From the NCBI GenBank assembly GCA_964557545.1, contig CAZLAK010000027.1, positions 1 to 21,257 on the forward strand: a DNA stretch of 21,257 nucleotides, given 5' to 3'. The notes beneath the pieces were generated by a model that saw nothing but the letters and a program-made list of their open reading frames with translations, had not been told where the DNA came from and made no database searches. Source of the DNA: CAZLAK01 sp964557545 (GTDB lineage: Bacteria; Bacillota; Desulfotomaculia; Desulfotomaculales; Pelotomaculaceae). Positions 6,518 through 13,626 of this stretch are shown here, in pieces; within the stretch, counting starts at the first letter, position 1; each line of letters opens with the position of its first letter. Both the position numbers and the translations under genes were made by a program.

Positions 6518-8941
6518 TTAGCTTCTCAAGCGCGCCTGGTGGCGGCGGGCCAGTTCTCTCTCCACAGCCGCCACCGCCGCGGCCGCCTCCTCGTCGGTCA
6601 GCGTGCGGTTACCGGCGTAAAAAACCAGCGAAAAAGCCAGGCTCTTGCAGCCGGCCGGCACCTGCTCCCCGCGGTAGACGTCAAACAGCTGTACACTGCG
6701 CAGCAGTTCCCCGCCGGCATCCCAAATACACTTCTCCACCTCTGCCGCCGGCACGTCCTCGCTCACTACCACGGCGATATCCCTCTCCACCGCCGGGAAT
6801 TTGGGCAGGGGAGTGTAAACTAAGGGACGCCCGGAGGCTTCAAGGAGCAGGGAAAGGTCGACTTCCCAGGCTGCCACTTTTTCCGGCAGCTCAAACCTCT
6901 CCGCCGTATCGGGGTGCAATTCGCCGATTACGCCTATCCTAGCGCCGGAAACCTCGATGTAAGCCGACCTCCCGGGGTGGAAGCCCGCCTCGCCGGCAGC
7001 CGCAGCAAAAGCCGCCGGGCCGCACTTAAGCGCCTTAAGAAGGTTTTCCAGCACACCCTTTAAGTAGAAAAAGTCCATCTCCCTGCCGCTGCCGCTCCAG
7101 CCGCCGGGAGTCCTGCCCATTGCCGCCGCCGCCAGTTTGGGGCGCTCTTCGGGCAGCATACCTTCGCCGCGCGGGTAAAAAACCCTGCCCATTTCAAAAA
7201 CTGCGCCGTCTTTTAGCCGGCTTCGGCTGTAATTTCTGGCCAGCACTTCCAAAAGGCCGGGCAGGAGCAGAGTGCGCATAATGGAATGCTCCTCGCTCAA
7301 AGGGTTTCGGATTTTAAGGGCGCACCGCAAAGGGCTGTCTTGCGGCAGCCCGAATTTATCGAAAATGCGGGTGCTGGTAAAGCTGTAGGTGACCACTTCA
7401 TTTAGACCGGTAGAAGACAGCACCCGGCGGATCAGGGACACCAGGGACTGTTCTCTGGACATCAGCCCGCAGGTGGTTGCACCGTACGGCAGGGTGCCCG
7501 GCACCCGGCCGTAACCGTACAGCCTGGCGATTTCCTCGATGAGGTCCACCTCTATAGTTACGTCTGGCCGGTGGGTGGGCACGCTCACCAAAAGCCCCTC
7601 GCCTGCCTCCTGGACGCCGAAGTGAAGTCTTTTAAGAATTTGGGCGGCTTCTTGCCGGGGGATATCCACGCCCAACAGATAAGACACCCTGGCCGGGCGC
7701 AGGACAATCTTCTTTTCGGCCGCCGGTTTTGGGTAGTTGTCCACCTTTCCGGCCACAATGTCGCCGGCTCCTATTTCCGCGATCAGCTGGGCCGCCCTGG
7801 CGGAAGCCCTGTCGCAGCCCCCGATGTCAATGCCCTTTTCAAAGCGCAGCGACGCCTCCGACCTTAAGCCCAAGGCCTTGGAAGTCTTGCGGATGCTGAC
7901 CGGGTTAAAGTAAGCCGCCTCTAAGAGCACGTTTACCGTTTTATCCGTCACCTCGGTGTTAAGGCCGCCCATCACGCCGGCCACGGCCACGGGGCCGGAA
8001 GGGTCGGTGATCAGCAGCATGTCCGGCAAAAGACTGCGCTCGGCACCGTCCAAAGTCACGATCTTTTCTCCCGGCCGGGCCCGCCGTACGATAATGTGCC
8101 CGTCCGCAAGCAGGTCGTAATCAAAAGCGTGCATGGGCTGGCCCAGTTCGAGCATAACGTAATTCGTAACATCGACAATATTGCTTATCGGCCTTACCCC
8201 CGCCGAGCGCAGCCGCTGCTGCATCCAAAGGGGCGAGCGCCCGACCCGCACGTTTTTCACCAGCCGCCCGACAAACCGCCCGCAAAGGTCTTCTGCCTCG
8301 ATGTCCACCCGCACCCGGCCCTCAATGCTCTCGGGCAGCTCGGGGTAGGCCGGTGTTACGGGCTTTAAGGGCTTATCCAGCAGGGCGGCCACTTCCCTGG
8401 CCACGCCGTAAACACAAAGGCAGTCGCCGCGGTTGGGCGTCAGGTCGAGCTCCAAGACAAAGTCGTTCAGGCCGAGCACTTCTTTGGCGTCTTTGCCAAG
8501 CGGCGTGCCCGGCGGCAGAATCATGATGCCGTGGGCTTCTTCGGGCGGCATGGTCTTGGGGTCAAGCCCCAGCTCCTGGCCGGAACACATCATTCCCCTG
8601 GACTCAACGCCCCTTAGCTTTGCCCGCTTGATGGTAAGACCGCTGACCAGTTTGGCCCCCTCCAAAGCTACGGGCACCACATCGCCCTGTCTTATATTGG
8701 CAGCGGCAGTAACCACCTGCAGTTTTTCCGTTCCCACGTTGACCAAAGCCACCTGCAGCCGGCCGGCATTGGGGTGCGGGGCCAGATCTTCAATGCGCCC
8801 CGTAACCACCCGTTCTATACCTTTGCCCAGTTCGATTACCCTCTCCACGGCTATGCCGGCCAGAGTCAGCCTTTCGGCCAACTCAAACGGGTCAATGTCG
8901 ATATCTACAAATTCTTTCAGCCAGTTAAAGGAAACGCGCAT
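6518..8941 (-). CDS. pheT: Phenylalanyl-tRNA synthetase beta subunit
   Basis: Beta chain of the alpha2-beta2 PheRS that charges tRNA-Phe. At 807 aa it has the full bacterial domain set: MRVSFNWLKEFVDI N-terminus, EMAP-type tRNA-binding OB fold (about 40-150), the B3/B4 editing domain (about 210-400, with PISNIVDVTNYVMLELGQPMH), the B5 domain (about 405-475, with VPTHRPDVTIEVDLIEEIARLYGY), a catalytic-like core with NPLSEEHSIMRT (about 550-560), and the C-terminal FDX-ACB anticodon-binding domain (about 710-805, with KFPAVERDIAVVV and SLAFSLVFYAGNRTLTDEE). ATG start with AAGGGGG about nine bases upstream. It lies 92 bp after pheS, presumably co-transcribed under the same T-box. Confidence 0.97.
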   Translation of the reverse strand: MRVSFNWLKEFVDIDIDPFELAERLTLAGIAVERVIELGKGIERVVTGRIEDLAPHPNAGRLQVALVNVGTEKLQVVTAAANIRQGDVVPVALEGAKLVSGLTIKRAKLRGVESRGMMCSGQELGLDPKTMPPEEAHGIMILPPGTPLGKDAKEVLGLNDFVLELDLTPNRGDCLCVYGVAREVAALLDKPLKPVTPAYPELPESIEGRVRVDIEAEDLCGRFVGRLVKNVRVGRSPLWMQQRLRSAGVRPISNIVDVTNYVMLELGQPMHAFDYDLLADGHIIVRRARPGEKIVTLDGAERSLLPDMLLITDPSGPVAVAGVMGGLNTEVTDKTVNVLLEAAYFNPVSIRKTSKALGLRSEASLRFEKGIDIGGCDRASARAAQLIAEIGAGDIVAGKVDNYPKPAAEKKIVLRPARVSYLLGVDIPRQEAAQILKRLHFGVQEAGEGLLVSVPTHRPDVTIEVDLIEEIARLYGYGRVPGTLPYGATTCGLMSREQSLVSLIRRVLSSTGLNEVVTYSFTSTRIFDKFGLPQDSPLRCALKIRNPLSEEHSIMRTLLLPGLLEVLARNYSRSRLKDGAVFEMGRVFYPRGEGMLPEERPKLAAAAMGRTPGGWSGSGREMDFFYLKGVLENLLKALKCGPAAFAAAAGEAGFHPGRSAYIEVSGARIGVIGELHPDTAERFELPEKVAAWEVDLSLLLEASGRPLVYTPLPKFPAVERDIAVVVSEDVPAAEVEKCIWDAGGELLRSVQLFDVYRGEQVPAGCKSLAFSLVFYAGNRTLTDEEAAAAVAAVERELARRHQARLRS

Positions 8942-9033
8942 ACGCTAAAAGCCCCCTTGTGTGTTGTATAAACGGCGTCTATATTTGAGCATAATTATTT
9001 GAGCTTAATTTGAACCTTACTGTGAAGCCGGTT

Positions 9034-10056
9034 TTAAAACTGCCGCAGAAAGCGCAAGTCGTTATCGAACAACAGCCTTAAGTCGTCAATGCCGAACTTG
9101 AGCATGGCTATCCGCTCCACTCCCATGCCGAAAGCAAAGCCTGTAACCTCTTCGGAATTGTACCCGGATACCTCCAGCACGCGCGGGTGCACCATGCCGC
9201 AACCCAGGATCTCCATCCACCCCGTGTAGGAACACACCCGGCAGCCGCTGCCGCCGCACATCACGCAGGAGATGTCCACCTCGGCGCTCGGCTCGGTAAA
9301 GGGAAAGTAGCTCGGCCTAAAGCGTGTCTTGGTTTGGGGACCGAACATCTCCCGGGCAAACAGGTCGAGGGTGCCCTTTAAGTCGCTGAAAGTTATCCGC
9401 CTGTCCACGGCCAGCCCCTCCACCTGGTGGAACATGGGCGAGTGGGTGGCGTCGTCGTCCCGCCGGTAAACCTTGCCGGGTACAATAATTTTCACCGGCA
9501 GCTCCGGCGCTTTTTTCTCCATGTAGCGCACCTGCACCGGCGAGGTGTGGGTGCGCAGTAGCACCTCTTCCCAGATAAAAAAGGTGTCCTGCATGTCCCT
9601 GGCCGGGTGGTCCTTGGGCAAGTTGAGGGCTTCAAAATTGTAGTAATCGCTCTCTACTTCCGGCCCGTCGGCGATTTCGTACCCCATACCCAAAAATATG
9701 CGCTGGATCTCTTCTAAGACAATGTTGAGCGGGTGCACGCCGCCAAACGCTACCGGGACACCGGGCAGGGTCACGTCTATGCGCTCCTGCTCTATCTTTT
9801 CTCTTTTAATTTTCTCTTTGAGCGCTAAAGAGCACTCGGCGATTTTTTTCTCAATGGCCTGCCGCACTTCGTTGGCCAGCCGGCCCAGGCGGGGCCGCTC
9901 ATCCTCGCTCACCGAGCCCATGCTGCGCAAGATCTGGGTAAGCTCGCCTTTTTTGCCCAGGTACTTCACCCTGATTTCGTTGATTTCTTCCAGCGAGGAA
10001 GCCGCACTCAAAGCTGACATGGCGTCTTCCTCCATTTTTTTAATCTTTTCTTCCAT
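9034..10056 (-). CDS. pheS: Phenylalanyl-tRNA synthetase alpha subunit
   Basis: Catalytic chain of PheRS, a class II synthetase. Seen: an N-terminal coiled-coil arm (about 1-85, rich in Glu/Lys and including VKYLGKKGELTQILRSM), motif 1 region HPLNIVLEEIQRIF, motif 2 with RTHTSPVQVRYM and VYRRDDDATHSPMFHQVEGL, FPFTEPSAEVD, and motif 3 GFAFGMGVERIAMLKFGIDDLR. CVMCGGSGCRVC carries a cysteine cluster often seen in the bacterial alpha chain. 340 aa is normal. ATG start with GGGGGG seven bases upstream. It is the first gene after the Phe T-box leader. Confidence 0.97.
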   Translation of the reverse strand: MEEKIKKMEEDAMSALSAASSLEEINEIRVKYLGKKGELTQILRSMGSVSEDERPRLGRLANEVRQAIEKKIAECSLALKEKIKREKIEQERIDVTLPGVPVAFGGVHPLNIVLEEIQRIFLGMGYEIADGPEVESDYYNFEALNLPKDHPARDMQDTFFIWEEVLLRTHTSPVQVRYMEKKAPELPVKIIVPGKVYRRDDDATHSPMFHQVEGLAVDRRITFSDLKGTLDLFAREMFGPQTKTRFRPSYFPFTEPSAEVDISCVMCGGSGCRVCSYTGWMEILGCGMVHPRVLEVSGYNSEEVTGFAFGMGVERIAMLKFGIDDLRLLFDNDLRFLRQF

Positions 10057-10077
10057 CGGTTAACCCCCCAGTTCAAT

Positions 10078-10103
10078 AAAAAACCGCCCCTCTACAGGGA
10101 CGG
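10078..10103 (-). terminator. T-box attenuator terminator of pheST
   Basis: Eight-base-pair stem CCGTCCCT/AGGGGCGG (one T-G pair) with a four-base loop, followed by a run of six T on the minus strand. CGTCCCT can pair instead with AGGG of the T-box core, the expected antiterminator alternative. Confidence 0.9.
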
Positions 10104-10384
10104 ACTTTTTCTTTCCGCATACCACCCTCTAGTTTATACCTCACGCGCATAAACCACAGCATTCGTGCAGGTTTGCAGGCAAACCGCACCGCTTCCCCCG
10201 GTAACGGCGGGGCACCGGCTTTAAGCCTACTCGCCGCGCTTTCAGCTGCAGCTCCGGGGCGAACTTCAGCAAGCATCATTCTAGGAGAGCTTCCAGTCTT
10301 GCCGCGGCCCCCCCTCCCTGGAGAATACCGCCTGCCTACTCTTCCCCTTCATTACCTTTGGCCTTCTCTTTAATCTTTAAGTTT
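10078..10384 (-). ncRNA. T-box leader for pheST (specifier TTC, Phe)
   Basis: On the minus strand Stem I begins near 10365 with AATGAAGGGGAAGAGTAGGC. The specifier loop contains GAAGTTCGCCCCGGAGC, placing a TTC Phe codon at 10261-10263. The T-box core is AGGGTGGTATGCGG (10115-10128); the tRNA-pairing TGGT fits the ACCA end of tRNA-Phe, but the following ATGCGG departs from the usual ACCGCG. The intrinsic terminator has CCGTCCCT (10103-10096) pairing with AGGGGCGG (10091-10084) and then six U (10083-10078), 21 bp before the pheS ATG. Uncharged tRNA-Phe would be expected to stabilise the antiterminator and allow pheST expression. Confidence 0.88.
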
Positions 10385-10390
10385 TTGAAA

Positions 10391-10418
10391 AATTTATGTA
10401 AAACCACCTTATTTTCAA
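10391..10418 (-). promoter_or_regulatory. Candidate pheST promoter with AT-rich upstream element
   Basis: TTGAAA -35 (10418-10413), 16-bp spacer, TAAATT -10 (10396-10391); a start near 10384 would fall exactly at the beginning of the T-box leader. Directly upstream of the -35 lies a tandem 11-bp repeat of TTTTATATAAA (10420-10430 and 10431-10441), positioned like an UP element. The -10 matches the consensus at only four of six positions. Confidence 0.5.
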
Positions 10419-10466
10419 GTTTTATATAAATTTTATATAAAAACCTACTTGATTTATTTATTCCCC

Positions 10467-10559
10467 CTAGTGAACGGCTAATCTCCTGTATAAAATATAG
10501 GCCCTAATTGAGCCGGTTGCTTCAAACAGCCTCCAAAAAAATTCGGCGGTTAAAAGCAT
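10467..10559 (-). CDS. yqzL: YqzL-like 30-aa protein
   Basis: A 30-residue frame beginning MLLTAEFFWRLFEATGS and continuing IRAYILYRRLAVH. The pattern FxWxxFxxTGxIxxYLLxxxL is that of the YqzL family, a micro-protein of endospore-forming Firmicutes whose function I do not know; in Bacillus it is encoded near recO/era. The ATG at 10557-10559 is immediately preceded by an in-frame TAA, so the start is fixed. GAGGAAAGG lies about ten bases upstream, and a good promoter is 46 bp further up. It lies in the otherwise empty gap between the rRNA methyltransferase and the pheST leader, and is short enough to be missed by gene finders. Confidence 0.75.
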   Translation of the reverse strand: MLLTAEFFWRLFEATGSIRAYILYRRLAVH

Positions 10560-10604
10560 TTAACCACAACCTTTCCTCAATTTTTTTGGGACCTTTTCGA
10601 GTTG

Positions 10605-10633
10605 ATTATATCATATAAAAAAATCGTTTACAA
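10605..10633 (-). promoter_or_regulatory. Promoter of yqzL-like gene
   Basis: TTGTAA -35 (10633-10628), 17-bp spacer, perfect TATAAT -10 (10610-10605). It lies just after the rRNA methyltransferase terminator and 46 bp before the yqzL-like ATG. Read-through from it could also feed the pheST T-box leader. Confidence 0.75.
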
Positions 10634-10645
10634 GAAAGTTTACTG

Positions 10646-10670
10646 AAAAATCGGGCACCCCTGTGTCCCG
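10646..10670 (-). terminator. Terminator of trkA-rRNA methyltransferase unit
   Basis: Minus-strand CGGG-A-CAC (10670-10663) pairs with GTG-CCCG (10658-10652 region) with one bulged A, followed by ATTTTT. The stem is short but GC-rich, about 20 bp after the methyltransferase stop and just before the next promoter. Confidence 0.6.
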
Positions 10671-10691
10671 CAAAAAGGCGCAAAGAAAAGC

Positions 10692-11492
10692 TTAAATCCC
10701 GCGCGCCCAGCGCTGGCGCACCGCCTCGTACAGGATGATGGCGGCCGATACAGCCGCGTTAAGCGATTCGGCCCCGCCGGGCATGGGTATGGAGACCGCC
10801 TCATCAGCCCCGGCCATAATCTCACCTGATATCCCGCTGGCCTCACTGCCGACGGCTACGGCACAGGGCCCCCTTAAATCGCACTCCCATAAGTTCTTCC
10901 CGCCTTCCGGCACGCCGGCCAAAATTTTAACCCCCATGCCGGCAAGAAAATCTATGACCTCACCGGGCAGGAGGTCCTGAATGACCGGCAGGTGAAAAAT
11001 AGAGCCCATTGTGGCCCTCAAAGTTTTGGGATTAAAAGCGTCAGCCGTCCCTTTTAAAATAAGGACGCCGCCCGCCCCGGCCGCGTCTGCCGAGCGGATA
11101 ATCGTCCCCAGGTTGCCCGGGTCCTGAACACCGTCCACCACCACGAGGAGGGCAGGACAGGGGGCGCGCCCGACATCTGCCAGGGTAAAATCCCTGCGCC
11201 TGACCAGGGCTAAAACTCCTTGCGGGGTTACTGTGCCGGCCATCTCTAAAAAGTCACGTTCACCGGCTTCGACCAGCAAACCCTCCCCTGCTGCCCGCTC
11301 TACGAGCTTTTGGGCTCGCTCGCCCTTTAACAGGGAAGGACAGTAGATCACTTCTTCCACGCGCCAGCCGGAAGCAAACGCTTCCTCCACCGAGCGCACA
11401 CCTTCCACCAAAAAAACCTTTTCCTTATCTCTAAAGCGCCTGGACGCAAGGCGCCGCCAATATTTGAGCCGTGAAGTCCTGCCGTCCCCCAC
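10692..11492 (-). CDS. TrmH/SpoU-family RNA 2'-O-ribose methyltransferase
   Basis: SAM-dependent methyltransferase of the SPOUT class acting on rRNA or tRNA; closest in layout to RlmB/YsgA-type proteins. Seen: an N-terminal substrate-binding domain beginning around VKYW-like RLKYWRRLASRRFRDKEKVF with FLVEGVRSVEEA, then the SPOUT domain with motif 1 VVDGVQDPGNLGTIIRSADA (about 117-136), motif 2 VAVGSEASGIS (about 213-223), and motif 3 IPMPGGAESLNAAVSAAIILYE (about 236-257), which forms the trefoil-knot SAM site. 266 aa is typical. The GTG at 11492 is six bases after the trkA stop. The exact nucleotide modified cannot be told from sequence. Likely co-transcribed with trkA and ended by the hairpin at 10646-10670. 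Confidence 0.92.
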   Translation of the reverse strand: MGDGRTSRLKYWRRLASRRFRDKEKVFLVEGVRSVEEAFASGWRVEEVIYCPSLLKGERAQKLVERAAGEGLLVEAGERDFLEMAGTVTPQGVLALVRRRDFTLADVGRAPCPALLVVVDGVQDPGNLGTIIRSADAAGAGGVLILKGTADAFNPKTLRATMGSIFHLPVIQDLLPGEVIDFLAGMGVKILAGVPEGGKNLWECDLRGPCAVAVGSEASGISGEIMAGADEAVSIPMPGGAESLNAAVSAAIILYEAVRQRWARGI

Positions 11493-11498
11493 TAATCC

Positions 11499-12158
11499 CT
11501 ACATCTCCTCCAAGCTTCTTAACTTATCATTGCGCCCGACTACCACCAGCACGTCACCTGCTTCAATCCGGTGCTTGGCCCCCGGCGAGATGATAATCTC
11601 ATCCCCCCGGCGGATGGCCAGCACAGTCACGCCGTGCTTGACTCTGATAGCCCCTTCGGCCAGTGTCTTGCCCACAAACTCATCGGGAGCAACGAGCTCT
11701 ATAATGCTGTAATCGGGTGATATGTTGATTTGGTCGACGATATTTTTCGAAACCAGGGCGTGGGCCACTCTCACACCCATGTCCCTCTCCGGAAAAACGA
11801 CCTTATCGGCGCCGACTTTCTCCAGCACCTTGCCGTGCAGCTCAGAAACCGCTTTGGCCACCACTTTCTTTACTCCCATTTCTTTGAGCATAACCGTAAC
11901 TAAAATATTGGACTGGATGTCGTGGCCGATGGCCACAATGGCCACGTCGAAGTTGCGTATGCCCAGCGATTTCAATGCCTGCTCGTCCCTGGCGTCGGCC
12001 TGCACGGCGTGGGTAACGTGCTCAATTATACTGTTGACCTTCTCTTCGCTGCAATCTACGGCCAGCACATCGTAGCCCATTTTGGCCAAAGTGAGGGCCA
12101 CGCTCCTGCCAAACCTTCCCAGACCGATTACTGCAAACTGCTTCATAATAAAGCCCAT
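11499..12158 (-). CDS. trkA: Potassium uptake regulatory subunit, TrkA/KtrA family
   Basis: Cytosolic RCK protein that gates a TrkH/KtrB potassium channel in response to nucleotides. Seen: the Rossmann loop VIGLGRFGRSVA (about residues 9-20), an acidic residue at the end of the second strand (AVDCSEEKV), ADARDEQALKSLGI, and the C-terminal RCK_C/TrkA-C domain (about 140-215, with FVGKTLAEGAIR and VLVVVGRNDKL). 219 aa is a single RCK_N plus RCK_C unit, the KtrA size. ATG at 12158 has GGAGG three bases upstream; an in-frame ATG at 12146 (MKQFAVIG) is the more family-like N-terminus but is 15 bases from the ribosome binding site. No membrane partner is in the window. Confidence 0.92.
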   Translation of the reverse strand: MGFIMKQFAVIGLGRFGRSVALTLAKMGYDVLAVDCSEEKVNSIIEHVTHAVQADARDEQALKSLGIRNFDVAIVAIGHDIQSNILVTVMLKEMGVKKVVAKAVSELHGKVLEKVGADKVVFPERDMGVRVAHALVSKNIVDQINISPDYSIIELVAPDEFVGKTLAEGAIRVKHGVTVLAIRRGDEIIISPGAKHRIEAGDVLVVVGRNDKLRSLEEM

Positions 12159-12201
12159 CTGCCTCCGTGTAAAAATAATATAAAAATAATAATTGAAACT
12201 T

Positions 12202-12229
12202 AAAAAAGCATGACCTCACGCGGTCATGC
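12202..12229 (-). terminator. Terminator of infC-rpmI-rplT operon
   Basis: GCATGACC (12229-12222) pairs perfectly with GGTCATGC (12215-12208) around a six-base loop, followed by six T (12207-12202) on the minus strand. It lies 31 bp after the rplT stop and separates the ribosomal operon from trkA. Confidence 0.93.
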
Positions 12230-12259
12230 CCAAATCTCGCCTTGCCTGCTCCCCTAAAG

Positions 12260-12613
12260 TTAAAGTTTTGCTTTGGCTAATTCTACTAGCTTGCCAAAAG
12301 CAGCGGCGTCGTTAACAGCCATATCGGCCAGCATTTTGCGGTTGATTTCCACCCCTGCCCGCTTTAAACCGTTGATAAAGCGGCTGTAGGACATACCGTT
12401 CATCCTGGCCGCGGCGTTTATCCTGGCTATCCAGAGTTTGCGGAAATCACGCTTTCTGCTCCGGCGGTCACGGTAAGCGTACATCAAGGACTTCATGACC
12501 TGCTCGTTGGCCACACGGTAGAGCTTGCTCTTAGCCCCCCGGTAACCTTTGGCCAGCTTTAAAACTTTTTTATGTCTTCTGCGTGATACAACGCTGTGTT
12601 TAACGCGCGGCAT
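12260..12613 (-). CDS. rplT: 50S ribosomal protein L20
   Basis: Primary 23S-rRNA-binding protein of the large subunit and known translational repressor of its own operon in bacteria. Seen: the N-terminal basic arm MPRVKHSVVSRRRHKKVLKLAKGYRG and the globular part with WIARINAAARMNGMSYSRFINGL, both characteristic; 117 aa is the standard length. ATG start with AAGGAGGG six bases upstream. It is the last gene of infC-rpmI-rplT, 34 bp after rpmI, followed by a strong terminator. Confidence 0.98.
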   Translation of the reverse strand: MPRVKHSVVSRRRHKKVLKLAKGYRGAKSKLYRVANEQVMKSLMYAYRDRRSRKRDFRKLWIARINAAARMNGMSYSRFINGLKRAGVEINRKMLADMAVNDAAAFGKLVELAKAKL

Positions 12614-12647
12614 AGCATTCCCTCCTTAAAATTCGGTAACTGCTAAC

Positions 12648-12839
12648 TTAAGGCAAAAGCCTCCGCAAGCGCTTGGCATCGGCCGTACCCAGTACAGCCG
12701 GGCGGCGCAGGGAGCGCTTGCGCTTGGACGACTTCTTCCCTAAAAGGTGGCTGTGATAAGCGTGCTTAGCCTTAAACTTGCCGCTGGCCGTTTTCTTAAA
12801 TCTCTTAGCGGCCCCGCGGTGGGTCTTAATTTTGGGCAT
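12648..12839 (-). CDS. rpmI: 50S ribosomal protein L35
   Basis: Small basic large-subunit protein. MPKIKTHRGAAKRFKKTASGK is the textbook L35 N-terminus, and AKHAYHSHLLGKKSSKRKR plus a C-terminal KRLRRLLP complete the family pattern. 63 aa is usual. ATG with AAGGAG about eleven bases upstream. It lies between infC and rplT as in nearly all Firmicutes. Confidence 0.98.
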   Translation of the reverse strand: MPKIKTHRGAAKRFKKTASGKFKAKHAYHSHLLGKKSSKRKRSLRRPAVLGTADAKRLRRLLP

Positions 12840-12857
12840 TGACTACACATCTCCTTC

Positions 12858-13373
12858 CTAGCTGTCTTGCTTCGGCGCCAGAATCATGATCATATTTTTG
12901 CCTTCCAACTTGGGTTGTTTTTCTACCACCGAAAAGTCCTTGACGTATTCGGCCAGTCTCTTTAAAAGCTGGTGACCCAGCTGGGTGTGCATTATTTCGC
13001 GCCCGCGAAAAACTATCGTGGCCTTTACTTTGTCCCCGTCCTTTAAAAACCTTACCGCATTGCGGGCTTTTACTTCGAAGTCGTGGTCCTCGATATTAGG
13101 CCGCAGCTTGACTTCTTTGATATTGACAATCCTTTGTTTTTTTCTGGCCTCTTTTTCCCTTTTACTCTGCTCGTACTTATATTTCCCGTAATCCATCATT
13201 TTACATACGGGAGGCTTAGCCGTAGGCGCTATTTCCACCAGGTCAAGCTGCCTTTCATCGGCCAGTTGCAGGGCTTCTCTTACGGACATTATGCCTATCT
13301 GGCTTCCGTCCACATCGATAACGCGTACTTCTTTTGCCCTGATCTCTTCGTTGATGCGGAAGTCCCTTGTGAT
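12858..13373 (-). CDS. infC: Translation initiation factor IF-3, probable AUC start
   Basis: Binds the 30S subunit, prevents subunit association and proofreads start codons. Seen: the N-domain ITRDFRINEEIRAKEVRVID, the linker MMDYGKYKYEQSKREKEARKKQ, and the C-domain with KEVKLRPNIEDHDFEVK and KVKATIVFRGREIMHT; C-terminus NMIMILAPKQDS. The longest ATG frame starts at 13406, but the Shine-Dalgarno AGGAGGTGG (13389-13381) lies inside it, and seven bases after it comes ATC (13373-13371), exactly where IF-3 family proteins begin. I therefore place the start at this AUC, giving 171 aa. Rare start codons (AUU, AUC, AUA) on infC are known and underlie IF-3 autoregulation. First gene of infC-rpmI-rplT. 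Confidence 0.93.
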   Translation of the reverse strand: MTRDFRINEEIRAKEVRVIDVDGSQIGIMSVREALQLADERQLDLVEIAPTAKPPVCKMMDYGKYKYEQSKREKEARKKQRIVNIKEVKLRPNIEDHDFEVKARNAVRFLKDGDKVKATIVFRGREIMHTQLGHQLLKRLAEYVKDFSVVEKQPKLEGKNMIMILAPKQDS

Positions 13374-13417
13374 AGCGGGTCCACCTCCTAAAATTTTAAG
13401 AAACATAAAAATAACAT

Positions 13418-13446
13418 AAAAAAGCGGGACTTACCACCCGCTTTTT
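13418..13446 (-). terminator. Attenuator terminator in infC leader
   Basis: AAAAAGCGGG and CCCGCTTTTTT pair around an eight-base loop (TGGTAAGT) with a U-run, located between the infC promoter and its ribosome binding site. Such a position is only sensible if termination is conditional. Confidence 0.85.
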
Positions 13447-13556
13447 GGCAACAGGACATCTACCTTCACGCTAAACCCTACTGGCAGCCCTGCAGGCGGG
13501 CGCCGTAAGGTGAGAAGCGGGCAGCTTCTGCTTGGAGCGCCTTTCTCTAATTTGCT
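13418..13556 (-). ncRNA. L20-type leader with attenuator upstream of infC
   Basis: The leader from the infC promoter holds nested hairpins: GGCGC and GCGCC arms enclosing AGAAGC-TGCCC-GCTTCT (13529-13513) followed by CACC. It ends in an intrinsic terminator: AAAAGCGGG (13445-13437) and CCCGCTTTT with a long T-run (to about 13418), 45 bp before the infC start. A leader with conditional terminator that binds L20 is known at this operon in Firmicutes (Rfam L20_leader); the GCTTCTCACC segment fits my recollection of that family. Assignment to the family is by resemblance and position. Confidence 0.68.
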
Positions 13557-13562
13557 TGCGTC

Positions 13563-13592
13563 ATTATAGCATAAGGCATAAAACTGTGTCAA
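13563..13592 (-). promoter_or_regulatory. Promoter of infC-rpmI-rplT
   Basis: Perfect TTGACA (13592-13587) and perfect TATAAT (13568-13563), 18-bp spacer, with an extended -10 (TGCTATAAT). It starts 35 bp after the thrS stop and gives the operon its own strong vegetative promoter. Confidence 0.93.
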
Positions 13593-13626
13593 TAAATGTA
13601 AGGCCGGCGCCGCAATTATTTTTTTA

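Noticed and set aside
6498..6520. TAAATATTTA inverted repeat at the end of pheT as a terminator
   Set aside because: The stem is only A-T pairs and no U-run follows on the minus strand; too weak to call.
10541..10562. GGTTAAA-TGCT-TTTAACC hairpin followed by T7 on the minus strand, looking like a terminator
   Set aside because: It overlaps the start codon and first codons of the yqzL-like gene and lies just after a good promoter, so it is more likely coding sequence than a terminator.
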